The notes under the pieces are model-generated. The model ran no database searches. It had not been told where the DNA came from and was given only the letters and a program-made list of their open reading frames with translations. Shown in pieces: positions 24,446 through 33,060 of a stretch of 64,000 nt of DNA. Each line of letters opens with the position of its first letter. The first letter of the stretch is position 1. Source of the DNA: Acidilobus sp. 7A (lineage in GTDB: Archaea; Thermoproteota; Thermoprotei_A; Sulfolobales; Acidilobaceae). Made by a program: the position numbers and the translations under genes. The DNA lies in assembly GCF_003431325.1 (NCBI RefSeq), contig NZ_CP010515.1:186001-250000 (forward strand), given 5' to 3'.

Positions 24446-26788
24446 TTATTGTCTCAGCCTTGAGTAGGCCCTCAGCAGCTCCAGGCCGCTCCTGACGCCC
24501 GGGCTCCTCCCTATTGGCCTTGCCGTGAAGAACTCCTCCACCTCCCTCTCCCTGCCTATGCCGAGGAACGGCAGGTAGTTGCCGAGCCACCTCTCAGCTA
24601 TAGCAGTGCCGCTGAACGCCCTCTCTAGCAGGTCAAGGCCTCCTCCCCTGAGCCACTCCCAGAGCACGTCCCGGCCGTCAGGGTTGAGGGCAGCGGTGAG
24701 CACGTAGAGCACGTTCTGCTTCCTCTCGCTTGAGGCCACCCAGTCAATGGCCTGCCTCAGCACGGACCTGTCCCTTATCTTGGTCACCGCGTTGAGCACC
24801 TTGATCTTCTCAGAGTCCAGCTCCTGCCTCTCGTGCTCCCTCCTGAGGCCCTCAAGGTCCCCAGTTGCCACGGCGTAAGCTATGTAGACCGCCTGCCTAA
24901 GGTTGGGGTCAACCTCCCTGCCGAAGTGCGACGCGAGGTCGTCCGCGAAGGCGCGGTCCATGTTTGCTAGCCTCCCAGCTATGACGCCAGCCAGCTCCCT
25001 GTACTGCTCCTCAGACCTCCTGGACTGGAGGGCGTACTGCGACCTGTGGAACTCCACCGCCCTGCCCATGAATGTCGTCGGGTTCACCATGTAGAGGTTG
25101 TAGAGCTCCGTGCTGAGCTCAAGGCTCGGCAGGTAGTCTGTGACGTTGAAGTTCATGTCCACGACCTTCAGGTAGTCCTGTCTGCCCACTAGGCCGGAGA
25201 GCATGAAGTAGTAGTAGTCGTTCAGCAGCCCGTAAGTCTCAAGCTGGTTCAGCCCTGCAAGCCTTGAGAGGTCGGAGTAGAGCACCCTGTAGAAGCCGGC
25301 CCTGTCGAGGTTCGCCTTGAGCTGCTTTACCTCCTCGCCCGCGTCCACCACGTGCTCCCTGTCGCGCATCACGAGGTCGACCCTGCGCCCGTTGACCTCG
25401 AGCGTCACTGGCACCATGTAAGATAGGTCCTCCGCCCCTCCGCTTATTGTGAACCTGTGCTGCTCAAGCCTTACCCTGCCGCCCTCTACGCCGACCTTGA
25501 TGTACGGGTAACCAGGCTTCATTATCCAGTCATTCATGAGGTCTACCACGGGCACGGAGGTGAAGGGCTGTATTGCAGTCCAGAGGTCGTTCGCTGAGGC
25601 GTTGGAGTAGCTGTGGTGCTCCAGGTAGGAGGAGAGGCCCTTCCTGAATGACTCCCCCAGGAAGTACTCTATCATCCTGAGTATGCTTGCCCCCTTGCCG
25701 TAGCTTATCTCGTCAAATATGGCCTCTATCTCATCAGGTGTTGAGACCTCCACGTGTATCGGATGGGTGGTGCTAAGGGAGTCCCTCACCATGGCCCCGT
25801 CGGTCTCGCCGTAGAGGAACGCCTCCCACGGCATCAGCTCCGGGGCGAAGGAGCTCATGGCCTTGTAGCTCATGAACGTGGCGAAGCTCTCGTTGAGCCA
25901 GAGGTCATCCCACCACCTCATCGTAACCAGGTCGCCGAACCACTGGTGAGCTATCTCGTGGGCCACCACCTCCACGACCCTCCTGCGCTGGGCCAGGTCA
26001 GGGCTCTCAGGGGCCAGGAGGGCGCTCTCCCTGAACGATATGGCGCCCCAGTTCTCCATTGCCCCGAAGGCGAACTCAGGGACCGCTATCAGGTGCATCT
26101 TGGGCATTGGGTAGGGTATGCCGAAGTACCTCTCATAGAAGCCCACGCTGTTCTTGGCAGCCCAGAGGGCCAGGGAGCCGTACTTCGTCTTCCCCGGCAC
26201 GGTGGCTACTATGTAGCGGCCGTCCCTGTCGACGACCTCCTCCCACTTACCTATGCCGAGGTAGAGCAGGTATGTCGACATGGGAGGCGTCTCCATGAAC
26301 TCAACTACCTTCTTGTTCCCCTCGAGCGTGACCCTCTCTATGGGCGTGTTTGAGATGGCGTGCAGGTCCCTGTCTATGCGGACTGAGAGCTTGAACCTGG
26401 CCTTGTACGACGGGTTGTCGACGCACGGGAACATCTCCCTCGCGTGGACCGACTCGAACTGAGTTGATATGACGTAGCCGCCCTCGTAGGGGGCCCTGTA
26501 GATGCCAACAAGGCTGTCCCTGGCCTCGCCCTCAAAGTCGACCTCAACGGCGCCTGAGAACCTCCCAGTCCTTATAGTGACCCCCTCGTCGTCCTGAGCG
26601 AACTGGAGCTCCCTCCCGCTGGCACTCACGGACGTTACCTTGAGGCCCTTGGCGTCAAGCCTTAGGTCCTCCTCGGTTTCAAGCTCTATGACCTCGTGGC
26701 CCCTGTACCTGAAGCCATCGAAGTCAAGGAATATCGCGTACCTCCTTATCGAGGCCCTGGGCGACACCAAACCTATTCCCAACAACAT
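24446..26788 (-). CDS. M1 family zinc aminopeptidase (tricorn-interacting factor-like)
   Basis: About 780 residues. The exopeptidase motif FGAMENWGAISFRE and the zinc site VVAHEIAHQWFGDLVTM...LWLNESFATF (HEXXH-x18-E) are intact. The N-terminal beta domain (RASIRRYAIFLDFDGFRYRG) and the C-terminal helical ERAP1-like region are complete. It removes N-terminal residues from peptides in the cytosol, like tricorn factors F2/F3. I use ATG 26788 (MLLGIGLVSPRAS): residues further upstream look non-coding, and an AT-rich box (AGCTTATTTTTCC, near 26800-26812) stands right before it. Spacer 26789-26960 has no gene I can see. Confidence 0.92.
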   Translation of the reverse strand: MLLGIGLVSPRASIRRYAIFLDFDGFRYRGHEVIELETEEDLRLDAKGLKVTSVSASGRELQFAQDDEGVTIRTGRFSGAVEVDFEGEARDSLVGIYRAPYEGGYVISTQFESVHAREMFPCVDNPSYKARFKLSVRIDRDLHAISNTPIERVTLEGNKKVVEFMETPPMSTYLLYLGIGKWEEVVDRDGRYIVATVPGKTKYGSLALWAAKNSVGFYERYFGIPYPMPKMHLIAVPEFAFGAMENWGAISFRESALLAPESPDLAQRRRVVEVVAHEIAHQWFGDLVTMRWWDDLWLNESFATFMSYKAMSSFAPELMPWEAFLYGETDGAMVRDSLSTTHPIHVEVSTPDEIEAIFDEISYGKGASILRMIEYFLGESFRKGLSSYLEHHSYSNASANDLWTAIQPFTSVPVVDLMNDWIMKPGYPYIKVGVEGGRVRLEQHRFTISGGAEDLSYMVPVTLEVNGRRVDLVMRDREHVVDAGEEVKQLKANLDRAGFYRVLYSDLSRLAGLNQLETYGLLNDYYYFMLSGLVGRQDYLKVVDMNFNVTDYLPSLELSTELYNLYMVNPTTFMGRAVEFHRSQYALQSRRSEEQYRELAGVIAGRLANMDRAFADDLASHFGREVDPNLRQAVYIAYAVATGDLEGLRREHERQELDSEKIKVLNAVTKIRDRSVLRQAIDWVASSERKQNVLYVLTAALNPDGRDVLWEWLRGGGLDLLERAFSGTAIAERWLGNYLPFLGIGREREVEEFFTARPIGRSPGVRSGLELLRAYSRLRQ

Positions 26789-26960
26789 ATGCCGTGGGGA
26801 AAAATAAGCTTTGGCCCTGCCGCACCCCTGTGGAGCGCTATGGAGGCCTCGCATTAATGGTGTTAGTCCATTCTTAATACCTACTCCTAAAGCAACGCCT
26901 TGCCTGGACGTTGCAGGCAAAATGATGCTCGATAATTAACTTAAAAAGAAGGCTTAGAGA

Positions 26961-28406
26961 TCAGTGCCTTCTGATGAGGAAGAACGCCACCACTATCAGC
27001 GCTACTACTACAGCGGAGCCGCCTATGACAGTCTCAGCGGGCGTCGCCCCGCTAGGCACGGTCACTGTGACGGAGCTCAGGTTGCCGAATGTCGTCTGGG
27101 TCGGCGACACCTTGACGCCGCCCACGCCCACCAGGGTCACGTCCTCGTTCTCTATAGATGCTATGGCCTTGGCTGCGTCGTCAAGCCCGTTCTGCTCGTA
27201 GAAGGCCGAGGCGTTGCTTATGAGGTACTGTATCGCTGCCAGCGTCTGCTTCGGGCTCGTGGCACCGGCCTTTATTATCATCGGGCTCCTGAAGCTGAAG
27301 GTCACATTGTAGCCCTGCGCCGTCACGTTGAGCTGCTCGCTAGAAGGCACCACAATCCTGAAGTTCTGCCTTATGTATCTCGCAAGATACTCCGTGGCGT
27401 TTATGAAGGCCTCAGAGCTATTTACAAGGCCCTGCAGGCTGCTCAGCTGGTCACCTAAGTCGTTGTCCTCTCCGAGGCCGCTGAAGAGGCCTCCGAAGGC
27501 GCCCTGGCCGTTCTCGTCACCCTGACTGCTGAATATGCTTCTAAACATGTTGCCCTGGCCCTGCTGCGCAGCCTTGGACAGGGCCTGGAGCAGCGCGCTC
27601 GCCTCGCTGAGCAGGTTATCTGAAGCGTTGACGCTCAGCGACTCCCTTGCAGTATTGCCACTAACGTTGAGGTAGTAGCTGTAGCTGCCGTTAACGAAGC
27701 CAGGCGTCAGGGCGGCCTCTACCGCCCTCTGGGCGAGGCCCAGCGTCGTGTTGGGCGACGTCGGGGTCGCGTTAACCGATGCTGTGATCAACACGCTGAC
27801 GAACGTCGCGTTCTCAAACACCTTTACCGTGGCGTTTATGCCCGTCACATTAATGACCTCGTACTTGGTGACCTGGAATGTTGGCGAGGGCGGGTAGTGA
27901 GAGGCGTTGAGGCTCAGAGTGACCAGGTAGAGCGGCTCAGGCGATGTCATGGCCTCAACGAGCCTGTAAAGGCTCACGTTGGTCTGGGACTCCTGCGTGC
28001 CGCTGGGGCTCTTGAACACAGCAAGTGTCGTGGACCTGTAAGTCAGCACTGAGGTCCTCCCGCTGGAGGTCCTGTTGAAGGACCCAGAGGACTGAAGGGC
28101 CTCGAGCAAGGCATTAAAGCCGTGAATGGCGTGGTGTCTGAAGTGATGCGGCAGCTGGCCGCTGTGGCTGTAGCTGAAGTATGTTGACCCACTGTAGTAC
28201 GTCACATCAATGGAGGTCGTCCCCTGCGGCACCTCATGCTTGAGGGTCGCGGTCCCATTAACAAGGACTACCACAGCGCTGTTGGGGTACACGTATATGT
28301 AGTTGGCCTTGCTTACGTGCGCGCCCTCGGCTAGCGCTGCGACCGGCGAGAGCAGCAGGAGCGCCGCAAGAATCATTGAAGCCGCTAGGCTTCCCTTAAA
28401 CTTCAA
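26961..28406 (-). CDS. Secreted, C-terminally membrane-anchored protein, unknown function
   Basis: 481 residues. A signal peptide (MKFKGSLAASMILAALLLL...VAALAEG) starts it and a single C-terminal membrane helix (ETVIGGSAVVVALIVVAFFLIRRH) ends it, so most of the protein lies outside the cell. It holds many N-X-S/T sequons. The middle has an acidic, Gln/Gly-rich loop (SSQGDENGQGAFGGLF). No domain is recognised. The promoter is a clear TATA box (28439-28449), giving a short leader. It may be a cell-surface structural or binding protein. Confidence 0.75.
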   Translation of the reverse strand: MKFKGSLAASMILAALLLLSPVAALAEGAHVSKANYIYVYPNSAVVVLVNGTATLKHEVPQGTTSIDVTYYSGSTYFSYSHSGQLPHHFRHHAIHGFNALLEALQSSGSFNRTSSGRTSVLTYRSTTLAVFKSPSGTQESQTNVSLYRLVEAMTSPEPLYLVTLSLNASHYPPSPTFQVTKYEVINVTGINATVKVFENATFVSVLITASVNATPTSPNTTLGLAQRAVEAALTPGFVNGSYSYYLNVSGNTARESLSVNASDNLLSEASALLQALSKAAQQGQGNMFRSIFSSQGDENGQGAFGGLFSGLGEDNDLGDQLSSLQGLVNSSEAFINATEYLARYIRQNFRIVVPSSEQLNVTAQGYNVTFSFRSPMIIKAGATSPKQTLAAIQYLISNASAFYEQNGLDDAAKAIASIENEDVTLVGVGGVKVSPTQTTFGNLSSVTVTVPSGATPAETVIGGSAVVVALIVVAFFLIRRH

Positions 28407-28438
28407 TACCTACACCCTACATTGAAAGTGTTAAGGAT

Positions 28439-28449
28439 GGTTATATAGG
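28439..28449 (-). promoter_or_regulatory. TATA box of surface-protein gene
   Basis: Minus strand CCTATATAACC, about 32-43 nt before ATG 28406. The rightward gene at 28565 has a weaker candidate (GTCTTAAAG near 28524). Confidence 0.55.
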
Positions 28450-28564
28450 TTTCTCACATAGCCGAACGGACGACGCCGCAAGCGCTCACCCACAGGAGCT
28501 GAGGCCACCAAGCTACCGAGGAGGTCTTAAAGTCCTCGGCGCCGCGACTCCTGGCGGTGGTCAC

Positions 28565-29827
28565 TTGCTACCCAGGTGGGCTGTGGCGGTCCTCGTCTAT
28601 GCTATCCTCATAGTTGGAGCGGTCTCACTGGCGGCCCACCCCTACGCCAGAGGCTCAACAGACTGGGGCGTCCTAGTTAATGGGGACTACAGGCTGCTCT
28701 ACTTCAGCCCCAGGGACCTCGCAATGGCGCTGACATCTGATAACGGCACCCTGCTCTACGCTAATGGGGAGTGGCTTAAGGTCAACATGAGCTCAACGGC
28801 GGCGTGCTCATACAGCGGGGAGGTCGCGCTGGCCGGCTCCCTGGGCGGCAGGCCAGCCCTTGCAATAGTAAGCGGCGGCCGCGCGCTCTACTACGTCATT
28901 AACGTCAGCGGGGAGCTCACCGCCCTCTCCTGCTCAGGCCGCGCCATAGCGGCTGGGGGTATAGTCAACTCAACGCCTGTGCCCCCATATAATGTCATCG
29001 CTGTCACCCTCTCCGACGGGCGCCTGGCCGCCTACGAGGCTAACTTCACCACCTACTTCTACCCGCAGAGCGCCTCAGCCCTAGGTGACGGGGACGTCGC
29101 CATGACCTTTGGCAACGACTACGCCGTCGTGATTGGCCCCCGCGACCCGAGGGCCCTCGAGTACCCCTTCAACGTGACCCTGGACTACATAACTGGCTAC
29201 GAGGGGGAGCCGCTGGCAGGCGGCATAATTACCTATCGCAGCGAGGAGTACGCGGCACTCATACTCAACGGGACGGCCTACCTCTACGACATCGACGCGA
29301 GCGCCGCCGCCATAGCTGCAACCCTCAACGGCCTGGCGGTCTACCTGAGGCCTCCGGCAGGCTGGGCCTCAGTCATGTACACCTCAGGCTTTAAGCCAGG
29401 GGCCGTCACGACCGCCGTCATGGACTACCCCTTCACGCTGACCGGCATCAGCACCTACATGCACGGCGTAGAGTTCGTGGGCCGGCTGCTGTCCCCGGCG
29501 GAGGGCTACGTGGGGATCTACGTTAACGGGACGGCGGAGGGCTACCTTGAGGCCAATGGAAGCGTCATAGGCTGGGTCGCATCATCAAGGCCGGCCGTCA
29601 CGGTGCCCCAGCTGGTCACGTCAATAGCTGTGAGCCCCTCAGTCTACCCCCTGCAAACCACTGAGGTTGACCACTACGAGGCCGCCGGCAGGGCCTTGAG
29701 CGCCCCTGGGATCAGCTTCAGCGTGGTGAAGCTCGACTACGACATATATTATGATGCCGTCGGCTACTCTGTAGTTGCGATAATAATTGGAACCCTGATA
29801 CTGGCCTTCGCCTCAGACCGCCATTAG
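28565..29827 (+). CDS. Membrane-anchored extracellular protein, unknown function
   Basis: 420 residues starting at TTG 28565 (GGTGGT upstream). An N-terminal hydrophobic segment (WAVAVLVYAILIVGAVSLAA) and a C-terminal one (VGYSVVAIIIGTLILAFA) bracket an extracellular region rich in beta-strand-like repeats and N-glycosylation sequons. Units such as GVLVNGDYRLLYFSP, GTLLYANGEWLKV and GRPALAIVSGGRALYYV suggest a beta-propeller fold, which is an inference. It is divergent from another anchored surface protein (26961-28406). The function is not recognised. Confidence 0.72.
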   Translation: MLPRWAVAVLVYAILIVGAVSLAAHPYARGSTDWGVLVNGDYRLLYFSPRDLAMALTSDNGTLLYANGEWLKVNMSSTAACSYSGEVALAGSLGGRPALAIVSGGRALYYVINVSGELTALSCSGRAIAAGGIVNSTPVPPYNVIAVTLSDGRLAAYEANFTTYFYPQSASALGDGDVAMTFGNDYAVVIGPRDPRALEYPFNVTLDYITGYEGEPLAGGIITYRSEEYAALILNGTAYLYDIDASAAAIAATLNGLAVYLRPPAGWASVMYTSGFKPGAVTTAVMDYPFTLTGISTYMHGVEFVGRLLSPAEGYVGIYVNGTAEGYLEANGSVIGWVASSRPAVTVPQLVTSIAVSPSVYPLQTTEVDHYEAAGRALSAPGISFSVVKLDYDIYYDAVGYSVVAIIIGTLILAFASDRH

Positions 29828-29835
29828 TTAAAGCG

Positions 29836-30995
29836 TCACTGGGAGGACGTTATGAATATCCTGTCCTTCATGCTTATCAGCGCATCGGCAACCTCGGGCC
29901 TCATCATATAGTCCGGCGGCCTCTGGCCCTGGGACAGGAGCCTCCTTATCTCTGTGCCGCTTATCCTCCTCCTGTACTCCTCGCCGTGGGGGCATATCTT
30001 GTCGTTGACTATTGTGCCGCACTTGGTGCAGTAGAAGGCCTCCCTGAGGAAGAGCGGCGTTACGCCCAGGTCAGGGAAGTCCTCAAATATCTTCCAGGCG
30101 TCGTATGGGCCGTAGAAGGAGCCGACCCCGGCGTGGTCCCTGCCGACTATTATGTGGGTTGCCCCGAAGTTCTTCCTTATTATTGCGTGGTGTATGGCCT
30201 CCTTGGGGCCCGCGTAGACCATCTTCATCCTGAGGACGCTGAAGACGTAGCTCGACCTCGGGAAGTAGTCCCTCAGCAGGACCTCGTAGGACGACACTAT
30301 GGCCTCGTCAGTGAAGTCGCCGAACTTCTTCCAGCCCACCAGGGGGTTCACGAAGAGGCCGTCGACGAAGCTGAGGGCTGCCTTCATGACATACTCGTGC
30401 CCCATGTGGGGGGCGTTCCTGGTCTGGAAGGCCGCGACGCTCCTCCAGCCCAGCTGCTCGAACAGCACCCTGGTCTCCTTGGGCCAGAGCCTGTACTTCT
30501 CAAACGGCTCGGGCAGCTCGGCGAACTGCTCCACCTTGCCGCCCACTAGGGCCTGCCCCTCCCTCTTCGCCAGGAGCGCCACGCCAGGGTGGGCCGGGTC
30601 AGAGGTCCCAAAGACCCTCTCGGCGAAAGCCTTCTTGTCCCACTGGTACGCGTCCTCCACGGTCATAACCGCGAACCTGGTGCCCTTGTAGCTCAGGGCC
30701 ACGTCAGAGCCCAGCACCTCCTTCGCAAGCCTCGGCTCGACGTCCAGCACTATGGGTATTGTCCAGGGGAGGTCGTTGGTGAGCCTTGATGACCTTAGGA
30801 CGCCCTCGTAATCTTCCTCAGTCATGAACCCCTCGAGGGGGCTGTAGACGCCGTGAGCTATGTTGGCCACGTCATATGCCAGGCTGGCGTGGAGCTCTAT
30901 CATCGGCAGCTCGGCCGCCTCGCAGGAGAGCTTCTCGGCCCTCGGCCCCTCGCGACCCTGTCAATTAGCCTGCCGCCGTGAGGCGCTGACACCAA
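29836..30995 (-). CDS. sat: Sulfate adenylyltransferase (ATP sulfurylase), apparent N-terminal frameshift
   Basis: Makes APS from ATP and sulfate. The body shows QTRNAPHMGHEYVMK (QxRN and HxxH), GRDHAGVGSFYGPYD and a C-terminal zinc finger FYCTKCGTIVNDKICPHG, all standard for archaeal Sat. The first in-frame ATG (30903) gives only 355 residues. The missing N terminus is present upstream: TTG/GTG at 30995/30992 reads VSAPHGGRLIDRVARG, then the frame slips by one base within 30941-30950 (a GGGGCC run) before PRAEKLSCEAAELP joins the ATG frame. Either one G was lost in the sequence or the gene is truly frameshifted. GAGGTGAG upstream and an 11-nt gap link it to the RHH gene. Confidence 0.9.
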
Positions 30996-31005
30996 GGCTC
31001 TCACC

Positions 31006-31254
31006 TCATATGTAGCCCAGGCTCCTCAGCCTCTCCAGTATCTCCCTCCTCTCCTCCTCTGAGACCGCGCTCTGGGCCTTCTCCTTCTCCATGTCGCTCA
31101 CCACCTCCCTCAGGACGTATGTGACGAACTGGGAGACGCTGCTGAACCCTGTGCCAGCTATGAGGGCCCTTATCCTCTCATAGAGCGGCGTCGGTATTGA
31201 CACCGTGGTGTACCTGCCCCTCTCGCCCTGGGGCCTCCTGACCAAGCGTATCAC
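31006..31254 (-). CDS. Small ribbon-helix-helix (CopG-like) protein
   Basis: 82 residues. RYTTVSIPTPLYERIRALI is the beta-strand and first helix, and SSVSQFVTYVLREVV the second helix, of a ribbon-helix-helix fold. The charged C-terminal helix ends RLRSLGYI, almost the same as RLRRLGYL of the second small protein (31874-32083), so the two are paralogues. It is the first gene before sat and is probably co-transcribed with it. A 20-bp palindrome (31282-31301) lies right upstream. RHH proteins bind such sites as dimers, so it may regulate sat and cysC. Confidence 0.78.
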   Translation of the reverse strand: MIRLVRRPQGERGRYTTVSIPTPLYERIRALIAGTGFSSVSQFVTYVLREVVSDMEKEKAQSAVSEEERREILERLRSLGYI

Positions 31255-31281
31255 CGCGCATCTAAGCGCGCTGGGGCATAC

Positions 31282-31301
31282 TTAAGCTTAATTAAGCTTA
31301 A
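31282..31301. promoter_or_regulatory. 20-bp perfect palindrome in sat/cysC divergent promoter
   Basis: TTAAGCTTAATTAAGCTTAA is its own reverse complement and contains tandem AAGCTTAATT units. It sits 27 nt above the RHH-sat start and 43 nt before the APS kinase start, where the TATA elements of both directions must lie. A bound protein would therefore block or direct both promoters. Confidence 0.7.
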
Positions 31302-31344
31302 TTAAAAGTCCCGCTTAAATGCTGGGCCCCCGGAGAGCTACCGG

Positions 31345-31896
31345 GTGTCAGCCCTGAGGGGCCTGGTGGTGTGGCTCACGGGCCTGCCCGGGAGCGGCAA
31401 GACAACTATAGCTACAGCAGCGGCCGAGAGGCTCAGGTCTATGGGCTACAGGGCCGAGGTGCTCGACGGCGACTGGTTCAGGGCTCACATAGACCCTGAG
31501 GCGGGGTACACGAGAGAGGAGAGAATCAAGCACCTGGCCAGGGTGGCCTGGGTAGCAAGGCTGCTCGCGAGGAACGGGGTCGTGGCGCTCTGTAGCTTCG
31601 TCTCCCCCTACAGGGAGGCCAGGGAGGAGGCGAGGAAAATAGTCTCTGAGGAGGCTGACTTCCTAGAGGTCTACGTCAGGTGCCCCCTGGAGGAGTGCAT
31701 AAGGAGGGACCCGAAGGGGCTCTACAGGAGGGCGCTGGCCGGCGAGATAAAGAACTTCACAGGCGTGTCGGACCCCTACGAGGAGCCCCTGAGCCCCGAC
31801 CTTGTGCTTGACACTGTTAAGAACAGCGCTAGCGAGAACGTTGAGAAGCTGGTTAATCTCATCACTTCAAGGCTCAGAGATAGCCGAGGCGCCTGA
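31345..31896 (+). CDS. cysC: Adenylylsulfate (APS) kinase
   Basis: 183 residues. Walker A is WLTGLPGSGKTTIA, followed by EVLDGDWFR (the DGD motif), an FVSPYREAREEAR segment and a C-terminal lid region with KNFTGVSDPYEEP. It phosphorylates APS to PAPS, so with the divergent ATP sulfurylase it completes sulfate activation. No PAPS reductase is present, so PAPS may serve assimilation elsewhere or sulfation of surface sugars. GTG 31345 is the start. The 3' end overlaps the convergent small RHH gene by 23 nt. Confidence 0.93.
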   Translation: MSALRGLVVWLTGLPGSGKTTIATAAAERLRSMGYRAEVLDGDWFRAHIDPEAGYTREERIKHLARVAWVARLLARNGVVALCSFVSPYREAREEARKIVSEEADFLEVYVRCPLEECIRRDPKGLYRRALAGEIKNFTGVSDPYEEPLSPDLVLDTVKNSASENVEKLVNLITSRLRDSRGA

Positions 31897-32083
31897 GCCT
31901 GTCCTTCACGGCCTCCTCGTCCTCCTTACTCATCGACGTGCCCCCCTGCTCCTCCAGCAGCTGTCTCAGCAGGAACTCGACGAGCTCGTCGACTGAGCTG
32001 AAGGTGCCCTGCTCCTCAACGTACTTCTTAGCCTTCTCGTAGAGGTCCTTTGGAACTGAGACCTGAGCCCTCTCGCCTGACAC
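31874..32083 (-). CDS. Small ribbon-helix-helix-like protein, paralogue of 31006-31254
   Basis: 69 residues. RAQVSVPKDLYEKAKKYVEE gives a strand and helix, and SSVDELVEFLLRQLLEEQ a second helix, of RHH type. It ends KDRLRRLGYL, matching its paralogue. Convergent with cysC. Pairs of such small proteins beside sulfate-activation genes suggest a local regulatory or complex-forming role, not established here. Confidence 0.72.
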   Translation of the reverse strand: MSGERAQVSVPKDLYEKAKKYVEEQGTFSSVDELVEFLLRQLLEEQGGTSMSKEDEEAVKDRLRRLGYL

Positions 32084-32133
32084 CTTAGTTCCCGCCCCTT
32101 CGCTGGCCTTAGGAGTTCAAAAGCTCATCGCCT

Positions 32134-32508
32134 TCAGTAGCACCTGCTGCCTCTCGCCCTCATCCTCTTCCTCCACATGACCCTGAAGAGGACCCTCGCA
32201 AGCTCAAGGAGCGGGAGCCAGAAGGTCAGCACTATCATGCGCGGCTCGTCAAGGGCTATGTGCTTTACGACGCTGTCGTTCAGGTTTGCCCTGTCCCTGT
32301 GAACCACGTATATGTTCTTGAACTCCAGGACGTGAAGGCAGCTGCTGTCGCTGAGCGTGGCCCTCCAGTTCCTCAGCTGCCCCCTGTACTTGCCGATGGA
32401 GGGCTCGAGGCATGCCTTCTCAGGGCTTGGCATCGAATCCTTTGGGACAATGTAGTCGACGTGATACGGCGCCTTAACCATCACCCTCTCGAGGGTCTCC
32501 CAGTCCAT
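32134..32508 (-). CDS. Small protein of a two-member local family, unknown function
   Basis: 124 residues with one hydrophobic stretch (RMIVLTFWLPLLELARVLF) near the C terminus. The middle CLHVLEFKNIYVVHRDRANL followed by NDSVVKHIALDEPR aligns with SIHVREYRDFYLVHWDVASP and SRSAVKHLVYDAPH of the protein at 46455-46898, so they are paralogues. Both keep a His before the YVVH/YLVH strand and an (V/A)VKH motif. No known domain is recognised. The hydrophobic tail suggests membrane association. Confidence 0.65.
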   Translation of the reverse strand: MDWETLERVMVKAPYHVDYIVPKDSMPSPEKACLEPSIGKYRGQLRNWRATLSDSSCLHVLEFKNIYVVHRDRANLNDSVVKHIALDEPRMIVLTFWLPLLELARVLFRVMWRKRMRARGSRCY

Positions 32509-32564
32509 TGGACCGCCAGCAAGGCGTAATTCGCCTGGAAAAATAAATTGCTTGTGTGTGACCC

Positions 32565-33017
32565 TTGAGCGAGCAGTGCAGGGGGCTCACAAGGGCGGTG
32601 GCGGGCCTCATAGCCCTCGGCATGACGAAGGAGATGATAAAAACAACCCTTCACTATGACTTCAAGCTCGACCTGGGCGACAGCGACTTTGACGACCTCT
32701 ACTCCCAGGCGGCCAGGTGCGTGGAGGAGGGCCTTGTGAGGGTAAGGAGCTGGTCTACGCCATTTAGGCCGGGCGACTGCAATGATGAGGTGGTCAGGGA
32801 TGTGGGCTCCATGATACTGAGGGGGCTTGACCTTGAGCAGATAGTCGCTGAGACGCTGAGGAAGCACTACATGCTTAGGACGGGCAGCAGGTACAGGGTG
32901 CTGACGCAGAGGGACGTAGAGTACGCCTACGACGTGGCCCTGCTCTGCATCAAGGAGAAGCAGAGGAGGGCCGCTGAATGGGCGGAGGGAGTAAATCCAG
33001 CTGAGGAGAACGCCTAA
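32565..33017 (+). CDS. Helical protein with internal duplication, unknown function
   Basis: 150 residues from TTG 32565. Two halves look alike: AGLIALGMTKEMIKTTLHYD...DFDDLYSQAARCVEEG and SMILRGLDLEQIVAETLRKH...DVEYAYDVALLCIKEK. Each has a hydrophobic helix, an acidic pair before a Tyr, and one Cys at the end. No named family is recognised. The gene stands alone between opposite-strand genes. Confidence 0.65.
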   Translation: MSEQCRGLTRAVAGLIALGMTKEMIKTTLHYDFKLDLGDSDFDDLYSQAARCVEEGLVRVRSWSTPFRPGDCNDEVVRDVGSMILRGLDLEQIVAETLRKHYMLRTGSRYRVLTQRDVEYAYDVALLCIKEKQRRAAEWAEGVNPAEENA

Positions 33018-33060
33018 GCCTGCCTTGAAGGTCTTACAGCAGGAGAAGGCTTGAGGAGGC

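Noticed and set aside
31282-31305. Simple tandem AAGCTTAATT repeat read as microsatellite
   Set aside because: Only about two units and a perfect palindrome at a promoter; a regulatory site explains it better.
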